The notes under the pieces were generated by a model. The model had not been told where the DNA came from and did not search any database. It saw nothing but the letters and a program-made list of their open reading frames with translations. Below, piece after piece: positions 10,601 to 21,553 of a DNA stretch of 64,000 nt. Position numbers and translations under genes: made by a program. This stretch comes from Mesocentrotus franciscanus (taxonomy: Eukaryota > Echinodermata > Echinoidea > Camarodonta > Strongylocentrotidae). Within the stretch, counting starts at the first letter, position 1. Each line of letters starts with the position of its first letter. The DNA lies in NCBI GenBank assembly GCA_037976565.1, contig CP137675.1, forward strand, positions 31,075,820 through 31,139,819, read 5' to 3'.

Positions 10601-11223
10601 TTATTAAACACACGCGCACCATTAAGTTCTTAACAGAATGTGACTTACTTTCTGACTCTCAATTCGGTTTTCCCCAAAAATATACAACAACTCACGTAAT
10701 GCTCATGTTTTTATAAATAGAGTCGTTAAAGCAATTGATGATTATTCCAACCATTACAATATTCCGAGACTTCGACACTATAGATTACGAAATTTTAGTA
10801 TATAAACTCTCGCACTATGGTGTAAACGGAAAGGACTTGGAGTGGTCTAGGAATTCCGTGCAAGACTGGACCCAATTTGTCTCAGTCAATAATTGCGAAT
10901 CAACTGTCAGACACATAACATGTGGTGTACCACAAGGGTCGTTATTCGGTCCGCTGCTCTTTATTTTATACATAAATGATCTTAAGATGACACTAACATA
11001 TTTTATCTCATCGTGACCCACAACTTTTACTAGATACTAGCTGTTAACTATGAACCTACTTTAAACAATGAATGGATCCAGGCAAACGAACTCTCCTTGA
11101 ATATTAAAAAAAAACAATTACACGTTATTTAGCAATATTATTGACTCACTTCCGGGTGAAGTATTCATACATGGAGTAGCCCTTGACTGTGTAAAATCTA
11201 CAAAATTTCTTGGAATATACATT
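10601..11223 (+). mobile_element. CR1/Jockey-like LINE, left half of a split copy
   Basis: Broken reverse transcriptase read on the + strand: LLSDSQFGF near 10647, then IDYEILVYKLSHYGVNG, and CGVPQGSLFGPLLFILYIND around 10921-10980. The frame is broken by stops and the YADD region is degraded. It ends at KFLGIYI, where another LINE is inserted. The reading continues at 16026. The 5' end is truncated. Confidence 0.8.
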
Positions 11224-11479
11224 AAATTGAATTGAATTTATTCACCACTTTCATAAAAACATACAAAGGCAAAGAATACAATAGAATATTTCTTGCAAAC
11301 ATAGATAAGCCAATAAAATAGAAAATACACTAAAGGAAATTACGAAGTGGTTGGATCATCAAAAAAGTTACAGAAACTTATAGGTAGATGATCCTAAAAA
11401 AGTACACACAAAAAAGGGACAAAGAAAATACAATAATACAATGGTAAATTACACACATACAAAATTGCGGTTGTCAGAT

Positions 11480-13415
11480 TCAAAGTTTCTGCATCAAGTG
11501 AAGTTTTAGCTTAAAATTGTTTAAAGAAGCACACTGCTTAAGTTTTGGGTGTAGTTTGTTCCAGATAGTGGGTCCTTGGCATAAAAAGATACCATTTGAA
11601 AATGAAGAAAGACCATATATTACATTGAAGTCCTGCTGAAGTCCTGGTATTATATCTATGAATATCATTACTGCACTGAAATATATTACAAAAAATATCT
11701 GGTAATAGGTTATGATAATATGAATACATAAAAACACAGAGTTGAAAATCATGCAATAATGAAATTGGGAGTATATTTAGTTTCAAGAATAGAGGCCTGC
11801 TTGGACTTAAAAAATGGCTTATGGCAAATTATACGAACTGCTCTTTTTTGTAGGAGAAAAATACGATTAAGTAAATGTTGTTTACAAAAACCCCATATGA
11901 TGTTACAGTAGGATATGTAAGGCAAGATTAGCGAGTTGTATAACATTATAAGAATATTGGTTGGCAAGATGTCTTTTAGTTTACACATAATTCCTATTGT
12001 TCTAGACACTTTGCGTAGAACTTCATAGACGTGTGTCTTCCACTTCAGATCTTTATCAATATTAATGCGTAAGAACTTGGTTGTATTTGTATGTTCAATC
12101 AAATTGCCATTCATATATATTTTTACTTCACTAGCACACGTCTTTGGAGAGTTAAATAACATAACATGGGTTTTTTCAAAGTTAAGTTGCAGTTTATTTG
12201 CGTTAATCCACTCACTAACTTTTAGAAGTTCATTGTTCAGATTTTGGGTCAGACATTTGACATCTTTATGCTTATAAAATATATTTGTATCGTCTGCGAA
12301 CAGTATAAAATTCAAAATGGGAGAGACTGAATGTAGATCATTTATATAAATTAAAAAGAGCAGGGGCCTATAATTGACCCCTGCGGAATGCCACAGGAAA
12401 CTGATTGTAAACTTGACTTTTTAGAATTGAAAACAGTGAATTGTTTGCGATCATTTAGATAACTGCGAAATAATTTAAGGGTTACACCACGAATTCCATA
12501 ATAATAAAGTTTTGAAAGGAGAATATCATGGTTAGTTGAATCGAAAGCTTTCTTAAAATCTAAAAATATACCAACAATGATTTCTCTGTTTTCAATTGCC
12601 TTTGATACTTGTATCAAAACATCTAAAAGAGCATGATCAGTTGAATACATGGCCCTAAATCCAAACTGCTTATTATAAAGTATACTATGTTTATCAAGAA
12701 AATTGTGTAGTCTGGTATAGATGCATTTTTCAAAGATTTTAGAGAAGAGTGGAAGTAATGAGATGGGTCTGTAATTTGAGAATATATCTTTTGGTCCCTT
12801 TTTATGTATAGGGATAATTTGGGCAATTTTCAGGTCTACAGGTACAACACCTTGCTCAATACATGAGTTGAAAATATTGCACAACGGTTTAGATATGACA
12901 TGAATAATCCTTTTCACTACAGAACAATCAATAGAGTCAAAACCAGGAGCTTTACCATTTTTGAAAGACAGAGCATTGTTAATTATTTCTTTTTCAGTAA
13001 TGGGCAAGAAATATGCAGTATGAGGAAAATTGCTATTTAAATAAGAGGTACAATTAATATTATTTACGTTCCTGTTCATACAAGCTAATTTTTAAAATCT
13101 ATAATAATTTTTTACATCTTTAAAATAATCATTAAAGCTCTCAGCAATTTCCTGAGAATCACTTATAACTGAATTGTTACATTTAAACACAGAGGCATTT
13201 TTCTGAAATTTTCTTCTCTGGAGAATATCATTAATAGTTCTCCAAGTTTTATTTATATTTCCTTTAAATGTACGAAACTTTGAAAAGTAATAATTTCTTT
13301 TGGCACTACGAATTTGGTTTGTGTAAAGATTACGGAATTTGTTGTAGCAATCTTTTCTGAGTTCAGTAGGATTTTTAATGTATTTTTTATAAAGGTAATT
13401 TTTTCTTGAGCACAT
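11480..13415 (-). pseudogene. LINE ORF2 linker, reverse transcriptase and C-terminal region, frameshifted
   Basis: Minus strand from 13415: linker (RSAKRNYYFSKF, WRTINDIL), then from 13079 the RT domain with FKNGKAPGFDSID, NYRPISLLPLFSKIFEK, FGFRAMYSTDHALL, FLDFKKAFDSTNHDILL and CGIPQGSIIGP. After a frameshift near 12350 comes FADDTNIFYKHKD (catalytic YADD-type block), then KFLRINIDKDLKWKTHV and LPYISYCNIIWG in the thumb. A last piece ends PTIWNKLHPKLK...LHLMQKL at 11480. At least three frame breaks make it inactive. Confidence 0.85.
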
Positions 13416-13509
13416 CTTATTTAGTTCTTTGGTAAACCATGGTTTATGATTTTTCTTAAAAATGATTTTTTTTGAGTGGAAAACAAGTACTATAGATCTC
13501 AGAAAAAAC

Positions 13510-14419
13510 CTACATAAATTTCTTATACATCAGGTTTGGCTCCTCATGATAAACAGAAAGCAAACGGGTAAAATCGGTTGAAGAGAGATCTCTAAGAAAA
13601 CAGTTGATATTCATATCATTAATTTGATGTTTGTATACAGCTGGTTGTTCTTCATGAATACCTTTAAAATCAAAGACTGCAAAAATAGGTAAATGATCAG
13701 ATATTTCAGAGGTCAATATACCAGGAAAAATATTGTAAACACTGTTTGTAAATATGTTATCTATCAAGGTTGCTGTGGAATCTGTTATTCTTGTTGGCTT
13801 TGTAATCAGAGGAGCAAAACAAAATGAATAAAAAAGTTCCACCAACTCATTACACAGGTTTTGCATATCTAGTTTCATCAAGTCAAAATTAAAATCTCCA
13901 AGAAATATACATTCCTTTTCTCTCTGTACACTTTGCACAAGATGTTCCTAATGATATCAATGAAATTGGCCTGTGATTGATCCGGAGGTCTATAAAAACA
14001 CCAACAATAACATTTTTACCTGGCTTAAAAACTTCTATAAAAAGACTCTCACAAAGAGGGTTAAAAACCGAAATGTCATTACGTACAATGTACCTTATGT
14101 CATGCTTTATTGCAAATGCAACTCCTCCTCCTCTCCTGTCGTTACGGGATTTACTCTCCACATTATAGCCTTCAATATAAAACTCCTTTCTTATCTTAGT
14201 ATCTAACCACGTTTCACTAAATGCTACAAGACCAAAAGAGTGTTTCAGGTTTGAGAGTACAGATGTTATGTCATCATAATGTTTTGGCAAGCTACGGCAG
14301 TTTATATGTAACAATGAAAAAGCATTGCTTTTGGTTAAATGTTCATTCAAAAATTCTTCAGGAGTCATATACTTTGAGCCATTCTCTACTTCTTCCAGCA
14401 AAATACTATTATCATCCAT
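13510..14419 (-). pseudogene. LINE ORF2 endonuclease domain, frameshifted
   Basis: Minus strand from 14419: LLHINCRSLPKHYDDI (the LxxNxRS start of LINE endonucleases), SETWLD, then RRGGGVAF. After a frameshift near 13930 it continues with CIFLGDFNFDLM, LITKPTRIT, TLIDNIFTN and ISDHLPIFAVF (the SDH catalytic block). The domain order is normal for an APE-type endonuclease that nicks the target DNA. Confidence 0.82.
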
Positions 14420-14804
14420 GGCAAAAGGAGGAATACATATAATTAAAACATAGTTGAAAGTTCTCTAAGGAAAAGATAGTAGTAAAAAAAACAGCATGCA
14501 TATTTGATTACAGGTAATAATAGTACTGAAACAAACACAGCTTAATGAATACTTCTCAAATGCAGAATTCAAATAACAGTCGGAAGAATCAACTTCTTTA
14601 GGTTCAAATTTATATTCTAAAATAAATGAAAAAGAATATATACACAAAATGGATTGTTGGTTAACAAAATCTGAAGAACAAAACGGGGGAAAAAAATTAA
14701 ATAATGAGTTGAGTAATTGAAATGCACACATTGATTGATTGTTGCCAGGAAATATCTAAAATGTACGAGTTACATGTACATGCATAATAGAAGAGAAAAA
14801 AAAA

Positions 14805-15622
14805 TCACTTCTTCAGACGGGCAAGATCTGCTTCTGATGAGATGATAATTGAGATTAACTTTCCACCCGTCGCTTTGACTTGAGCAAAGATCCTGCCATC
14901 ACTGGTCCATGTGTTCTCCAAAGAAGGAATTAATCTCACAGATTTATGTACTTGTTGATAGAGAGCTTGATTTCTCACAGTGAGATCTTCTTGGATTGAT
15001 ATTTTAGTTCCTTTTAACTTCCTACGTGATGCTATGACCTGCTTCCTCACTCGATAGCTACAAAACTTAACTATCAAAGCACGATGCTTGTCCGAAGCCA
15101 TCTTACCTACGCGATGGCATCTTTCGATGTCGGCTATGGAGATGTCGATGTTGAGATGCTTCCTGAAGATATCGTTGATGACAAGTTGATCTGGATCTTC
15201 GCCACGATGTTCGGGTATGCCAAAGATCCTCACACAGTTGCGGCGAGAGTACTGCTCTAAATCGTTGTTGTTTCGCTTCAGTATATCAAGCTGTTCCTGC
15301 TTTGATTCAACCAAATTGTGAAGCTTCTTAACATCCGTACTCAGTCTCTTCCATATTAACTTTCAAGTCATGAATTGACCCTCGATTCTCCTCACTGTAG
15401 TCCATTAGTCGTTGATACGTTGGTTGCATCCACAACTGTTTTGACCATGGATTTGATAATTTGCTGAATTTTGTCTAAAAAAGTGGAGTTTGCTAGTAGA
15501 TCATCCATGACCTCAGCTACAAGAGACGCTGCAGCCCGTTCATTCTCACCCTGGCCCTGGCCCTGGCAAGTCTGCGAGTCCGAAGTACTCTTCTCTTGGA
15601 TTTCACTCTGACGCTGATGCAC
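14805..15622 (-). pseudogene. LINE ORF1 protein (RNA-binding), frameshifted
   Basis: Two minus-strand frames (15622-15392 and 15314-14805) make one broken ORF1. The first is Gln/Ser-rich with a helical stretch (LLANSTFLDKIQQIIKSMV). The second has YSRRNCVRIFGIPE, followed by ERCHRVGK and a basic C-terminal part, the pattern of L1-type ORF1 RRM proteins. The role would be nucleic-acid chaperone in the retrotransposition particle. The break lies between 15392 and 15314. Confidence 0.75.
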
Positions 15623-16020
15623 CCCTTTTTACAACCATGATGAGAGTGCGGATATATATAAGATATGATAGTCTAGTAGTAGTAAGGATAAAGGCAATAA
15701 TAATAGAAATGTTAGAAACAGACAGTAAAATGGTCTGATCTCGCGGAGCAAATTAACAATAGTCAATAGAAACAACGAGCACCCACAAAAGTCTACACAT
15801 GGGACTGCTTATAAAAGTAGACAATCAAGTTAGGCCGTATAAGCTTCAAAATCACATATGTTCGTACCTGTTGTTGATTGAAAGATCTAGGAGTTCCTGG
15901 CAGGCAAGTTAAAACACTATTTACATGGTATTACACAGCCAGAGTAATAAAAGAAGTAAAAATGAAAGATCTTGGAGAGAATCGAGTCGTCGTGCGTATG
16001 GTATCGTATCGTTTTTGACA

Positions 16021-16400
16021 ACATTGACAACATATTATCGTGGAAAACACACATCGATAATCTCTCCCAACTTGTTTCACGAAATATTGGTGTTATAAAC
16101 AAATTTAGACTTCAAATCCCTTATAAAATACTATGATGTCTTTACTCAACCCTAATACTGCCGTACTTACATTATGGAATTCTTGCTTGGGGTAATTCAA
16201 ATACCACATATATCAGTATAATACTTCTTTAACAAAAACGTGTACTCGGAATGATAAATAATCTACTGTTCACATACTGACCCTTTAATTTTGAAAGACA
16301 AACGTTTAAAAGTTAAAGATTTATATCTTTGAAATTTTGTTAATTTGCTATGTTTTGTTAATGTATTGTTTTTCATGTGAAATAAAAGAAACTAAACTTA
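16021..16400 (+). mobile_element. CR1/Jockey-like LINE, right half of the split copy
   Basis: The + strand reading resumes after the nested LINE with NILSWKTHIDNLS, SRNIGVINKFRLQIPYK, then LILPYLHYGILAWGNSNT, the thumb block found in this family. It ends in a short A-rich tail (GAAATAAAAGAAAC near 16380). With 10601-11223 it forms one older element. Confidence 0.78.
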
Positions 16401-16534
16401 AAACTGAAGGCTAACTTGTTGACTAACACGTGGTTCGACTCCCCCCATACATGATTGAGGCCCCCCGCTGGCCGGGCCGGTCAGTGATGAGAATCTCATT
16501 CATTTAATGACCACCGTGTGCTTACTCTACTCAG

Positions 16535-16667
16535 ATGGAAAACGAGGTTACTCCGAGTGTATAGAGTGGCAGAGAGCTAGCGATGATCTCAAGGATGAAG
16601 ACCTGGATCTTAGCGACCTCGATTATAATTTGGGACATCCAATTGGCTGTGCTGCCTTTGTTTTCAG
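16535..16667 (+). CDS. GTPase copy B, exon 3
   Basis: A pyrimidine-rich acceptor (CTTACTCTACTCAG) precedes it, and the donor is TTCAG/GTAGGC. It encodes residues 126-170: DGKRGYSECIEWQRAS, then an acidic stretch, then HPIGCAAFVFR, which reads as a buried beta strand of the G domain. IFI44 proteins have a comparable strand (VAYVLD-type) after a long insert following G3. The phase (2 bases in, 2 out) matches exons 2 and 4. It is too short to stand out as an open frame alone. Confidence 0.78.
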
Positions 16668-17800
16668 GTAGGCAAATACGTGCCAAAAGGGGTTATACCC
16701 GTCGCATACGAGGCGTCATTCCCATATACAGTCATTACCTGCCAATTATGTGAAGGGAATTATTCTTTGTCAATCTAAAGCCATGTGTACATTACTCGTC
16801 CTGACTACAATATCACCTTCTCATGGTGTGCCATAGACCGCGCCAGTTGCTAACGCAGTCCTATGTCACACAAATAGTGCTTCGTGTGCATGCAGCTAGT
16901 ATGAAACAGTGCTGCGCAGTCGTGCCGATAAACTTTCTAGTTGAAGTTTTTAGACTGACTCCAAATCGACCGACAACCACATCTGGCTAATATGGTTACC
17001 CGGTAGGAAGAAGTTCGTCGAATGCTTTAGTATCTCGCGGTGGCTCAGCTATAGCCGGGGTTATAGTGTGCTACCTTGTATTAAGCGCAATATTGTATAT
17101 TCATTGAGCTGCGCTACTATATAAATGAACACTTAAAAACAGATTATTTTTGAGGTAATGTAATTTCAGTTTTCGGTCTATTGTTTTGTCTTATTTCAGT
17201 ATGATGTCGGTAATGGCGGTGTAACTCGGGTATAATAAGAGAGACAATGCTAAGAAGAGGATTTAAAGATAAAGTTGAGTTCTAGTCATGCGACTGCATT
17301 GTGAAAGAAACAGTGTGGAATCGATCAGCAAAGGTTGATCAATTAGCATATAAGTATTGGTGTGTACTGCAAGGTTCTGGAATCATCAAAATGATAAGAA
17401 ATTTGGCCCAGTCTTGGTAAAGTTACAAGCACTGTACACAGAAAGATGTATATGGGACTACACAAACATGTGGCCTAAAAATCCGTCCCGATTTTTATGC
17501 TGTTATATGTCATATTTAGAATATTAAGGCATTTGAAGAGCCATGCTTTTCAGGGAACATTTTGTATCTGATGTTCTTCCACATTTGCATAATAACAATG
17601 ATAACGCTCACAAATTATCTTTCACCTCTTCCCAGAACTCAACCTTCTCTTTAATACAAAATAGAATGATACAGTATCACTGCCATATTGTATTATGCTG
17701 GCGTGTCAAGTCCAACTCTAATAACAAACATTATCCGTCCTTCTCCTTTACCCTACCCCTTTACCAATTTCCTTCTTCTCTCTTTTGATACCTTCCACAG
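16668..17800 (+). other. GTPase copy B intron 3
   Basis: No gene is recognised. The text near 17085-17125 (AAGCGCAATATTGT...GCGCTACTATATAAATG) resembles the 3' tails of L2/CR1-type elements seen at 19790 and 44820. The intron ends with a good polypyrimidine tract and AG at 17799-17800. Confidence 0.5.
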
Positions 17801-17871
17801 CGCCCGGCATGACATAGATACTAATACTAATGGACTAGCTGAGGTCATTGACTTCCTACATAGCCATCACG
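17801..17871 (+). CDS. GTPase copy B, exon 4
   Basis: A 71-base exon between CTTCCACAG and a CACG/GTAAGA donor. It encodes SARHDIDTNTNGLAEVIDFLHSHHG-type sequence (residues 170-194), probably a helix before the beta strand that carries G4. The phases (1 base completing the previous codon, 1 base left over) agree with exons 3 and 5. The intron after it is the one with which the window begins in copy A. Confidence 0.75.
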
Positions 17872-18010
17872 GTAAGATTGTATCCTCCATATTTGTAGTT
17901 ATTATTCATTCCATTATCCACACATTTGCCCAAGTTTTGTTCGAGACCCTGTCCAAACTGACATTTTGTGTGTGTGGGTGCGTGTGAAATAATACTGAGA
18001 GAAAATGTAA

Positions 18011-19858
18011 GAGTTCATTCTTAAATGTATTGGACGATTACCTCTTCAAACAGGCAAGCTTAATCATCTCCAGAGATTTTAACATTCGTGTCGGTACAAC
18101 GTCATCAGATGTCAGAGGGCTCATTGATCTTCTTAATGCATATGGCCTTGAGCAACACATCCAACAGTCTGTCATATATACGCGGTCATACACTGGACCG
18201 CTAATCTCACTGAAAGAGAGACTGACACCACAGTGCTGTCCGACATCAACGTCATCGATGGTATTTCGGACCACTCATCCATTGCCTGTAACATGCCCAC
18301 AGTAAGCCCGCAAACTTCACGAAAGATTGCGGTGTCACGTAACACCCAGTCAATACAGCCAAGCCGCTTTGTTGAGGATTTGGGTGAAGCTTCGTTGATG
18401 GAGAAGGGCACAATGAGCAACGCGGACCTTACTGTCAGCAACTTCTCAACTCTGATGGTTACCCTAAATTTGCATCTTCCTGTCCAAGAACGTTCAGTGA
18501 CTGTTCGTCCAAACAATCAGACCATCACCAGTGACTCGTCAAACGGTGCAGTGTTAGAATCAGTGATGCCATGTTTCAAGCAAGGCATCTTGCCTACGGT
18601 GTCCCCCAGGATCGGTAGAATCTTCAGCCTGTGAGTAGCATCATCAAGGCATACAACATCATATACCGCTGTTACACAGATGACATACAGCTGTATGTGT
18701 CGTTTCTGCCAACCTGTGCTGCAATGTCATCGGCTGCAAAGCAAATGGAGACGTGCATCAAGGACATCAACAGATGGATGGACGCGTCTGGTCTGAAACT
18801 CAATCATCAGAAGTCAGTGTTAATCACCTTGGGCTCAAGGCAAATACTGAACAAAGTTGCCACAAAGGACTTTGGCATCCATGTAGGAATTAACAACATC
18901 TACCCATCTTCCAAAACTCGCAATCTTGGCGTTATCTTCGACACCAGCATGTACTTCAATGATCATGTTTCTCATATATGAAGGTCTATACGATACCAAC
19001 TTCGCAACCTTAGCTTTGTCCGCAAGCACCTGACCCGAAATGCAACTGAACAACTAGTCCACGCCCTTATCTCTTCTCGTCTTCCCAACAACAGCTAGCT
19101 AAACGTCAACGCCTTCAGAACTCTGCAGCTAGAATGGTAACCCTCACCAAGAAAGCCTGTCCAAAACACCTGTTCTTCAGTCTCTTCACTGGTTACCTAT
19201 CGAAAAGCGAATCACCTTCAAATCTCTGTTGCTGGTCTACCACGCAGTCCATAACTCCTCACCAATCTATCTACAAAACTCGATCCAGGCATATCAACCC
19301 TCTCGCAGATTTAGATCATCAGACTCTTTGCTTATTCAAGTTCCCCGATCCCACTCTTGGGGGACCACAGCTTTTCCCAAGCAGGCTCATTTCTCTTGAA
19401 CAATCTTCCACTTCTTCTTCGCCAAGCTTCCTCCGCTAGTTCTTTCAAAAAAATACTCAACACATATCTGTTCACTTTGTAATTCTGTTTCATTGAACTG
19501 AAAGTAGCTTCTTACCCTGTTTGTAAAACTTAAAGTCAGCCTTAAGTTAATCATATTGTAATTCTTACTAGATGTTTCCTTAGCTAGGTTACCTACGCTA
19601 ATCACACTGTGATTTCAATCATTTTATTTGAAATTTGTTCTGTATTTTAGGCTTATTTTTTCCTTGTTGCTTAAACTATTATAGTTATATTCATAATTTT
19701 GTATTGTATATGCTTTAGGTTCAATATGTTAATGTTGTATAGATATATCGTACCTTCCCTTGTATTCTTATTTGCATTTGCATATATAGCGCCATGAGCG
19801 TCATACCTGACGGACCTGGTGCGCTTTATAAGAAGCCACCATTATTATTCATTATTAT
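18011..19858 (+). mobile_element. Decayed L2/CR1-like LINE fragment in the last GTPase intron
   Basis: Endonuclease pieces (GISDHSSIACNMP near 18250) are followed directly by reverse transcriptase pieces (CYTDDIQLYVSF near 18672, MDASGLKLNHQKS, KTRNLGVIFDTSMYFNDHVSHI) and a C-terminal region with KARGTTAF-like and SFKK-like residues in several frames. Much of the RT is deleted. The 3' end TAGCGCCATGAGCG...GCGCTTTATAAGAAGCC runs into an ATT repeat. It is absent from copy A, so it inserted after the duplication or was lost there. Confidence 0.8.
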
Positions 19859-21006
19859 TATAGTGTACGACGACCAAGACTTTCTTTTAGAAATCAACCT
19901 AAGGCAATTTCATTAGTCTTGTGTGCTACCTATTTAAATGTGCAAACATGACATCGTCATGACATAATCCTAGTATGATCCCTGTCTGTAATGCGATAGG
20001 TAATTGAAATCGCCCTTGATTTGATTTCTTGAAAGTCTCTATGATTGTGTTGACCATTGTAGAGAAGAATTTAAACAAATGATTTGGTTAACACCCTACA
20101 AGCGTATTACGTGAAGCCGATGTACGCTCCCTCACTCAATTGCATGCCCATGACAAAATGTTACATCTTGCGAAATCTGGATGAGCCACTAGTTCCTGCT
20201 CCCAACCACCTTAAAAATGATGAAATAGCCTTTTCAAAGCATTTCATTAAAAAAAGAAAGAATATTGACTGAATACTTCTTTTGCATACCGATCAAGTTC
20301 CAATACAAACGGAGTATAAGCAGGGGATCAGGGCATGACAAACGAAACCGATACCAGTATCATTTTCATGAGACCATATTTAATCCATTTTGTTAAAGGT
20401 AATACAAAGTTTTGGTATGGGGTCATGAATTTGGTTCAAATTAACATATTGGAAGCATATGCGAGTTTACAATATTCAATGATCGTTGTCGCGGTTGAAA
20501 TCGAGTCTAAAGTGATGAAATTGTAAATACTAAACTCTTTATGTTGTAAAGCTCCCTCTCAAGACTGATATTACTTAAGCTTTAAAACAATGTTTCTTCA
20601 CTACAATCGACCGATTTGCTATTCTCGTTTGAAAATTATATATCAGAACTGCATATTCTGAGATTTTCATGGTCGCAGCTACCATGGAATGGCCTTAGGC
20701 GCTATCTATAATATTTAAAATTTACTGGGAGCACCGGTAAATCTTTGATTAGTCAATTTCTCGAAAGCAGAAGTGTTTTAGGGGCTAAATTTTTGTAGTG
20801 CTTATAATTCATCCACAGGGGCATCCAAATATATCAACATTTTAAAGAATTACTATCCACCCAACTTTCAAAATTTCCCAAAACTTTGCATTACCTTTAA
20901 GTATGTGATATTATCTAGGACGTGTTCACATTTTAATATTTGTTCTCTGATGTATAGATCCACTCTCATAAATTCTCTCCAATGTCCTGTCTCTTTGGCA
21001 AACTAG
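19859..21006 (+). other. Remainder of GTPase copy B last intron
   Basis: Parts match copy A (about 19862-19950, 20200-20396 and 20902-21006). The intervening blocks are unique to this copy. No gene is seen. It ends at an AACTAG acceptor (AG at 21005-21006). Confidence 0.6.
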
Positions 21007-21476
21007 GACGCTACCCGGTGGCTATCATAACTCATGTTGATACCGCAGATAAGAACCATGTGGAGGATCTCAAGACTGTCCTGCGGGTCTCTGGGGTAAG
21101 CAACATTTTCGAAGTGGCAAACCTGACCACAGAGAATTTTATTTTGGAGGAGCCCTACCAGCACAGTCTGCTCTCTCTGGAGCGGTGCATGACGGAAGGA
21201 GATTCGACTCTCATCTCCAGGCATTACCAGCGCAAGGAGCAACAGCGCAAGAAGGAGATTGAGAGGAGGCGGGAAGAGAAGAGACGTAAGCAAGAGGTGC
21301 GGACAGTAGACGAATGTCGACAAATGGCTGAGAAGGAGCGCATTGAGAGAGAGAATCAGATGATAAGAGAGTTGAAGGAGCGATTGAGCGGGAACGGGAA
21401 CAGGTTGAGAAGCTGGAGAGAGAAAGGCGGAAGCAAGAGAAGGATCGACGCTATCAAGAAGCCATTAAAAGGGTAG
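21007..21476 (+). CDS. GTPase copy B, last exon, frameshifted and truncated
   Basis: It encodes residues 194-349. RYPVAIITHVDTADKN has the G4-like THVD (residues 202-205), EVANLTTEN follows, and the charged coiled coil begins near residue 262. Compared with copy A, ten bases (CAAAGACGTG) are missing after base 21380. The frame then changes to RLSGNGNRLRSWREKGG and stops at 21474-21476, so the last part of the coiled coil and the CaaX box are lost. Two other length differences are 3-base losses and keep the frame. It may be a truncated but still made protein, a pseudogene, or a sequencing error. Confidence 0.75.
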
Positions 21477-21553
21477 AGGCCAAAAAGCAGGCGGAGGACC
21501 GCCGAATCATGGAAGCTAATAACAAAGACGACGGTGGTTGTAAAAAAATGTAA
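21477..21553 (+). pseudogene. Orphaned C-terminal coding sequence of GTPase copy B
   Basis: In the frame that would follow without the 10-bp loss, the sequence stays open to TAA at 21551-21553 and ends GGCKKM, another CaaX-like end (CKKM, though Lys is unusual in the aliphatic positions). Open coding this far past the break argues that the deletion is recent. Confidence 0.7.

Larger units (their letters stand above)
11224..16020 (-). mobile_element. Nearly full-length CR1/Jockey-superfamily LINE (minus strand)
   Basis: Read on the minus strand it has a 5' leader (from about 16020 down to 15622), an ORF1 with an L1-like RNA-binding core, an ORF2 with apurinic-type endonuclease, reverse transcriptase and C-terminal region, and a 3' end AAATTCAATTCAAT. 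It is flanked by ACATT (11219-11223 and 16021-16025), a probable target duplication. It sits inside an older + strand LINE, and both are in intron 2 of GTPase copy B. ORF2 is interrupted by several frameshifts, so the copy is not active as read. Confidence 0.85.

Noticed and set aside
18030..18634. Several overlapping frames of 78-133 residues on both strands
   Set aside because: They are pieces and shadows of a decayed L2/CR1-like LINE, not separate genes.
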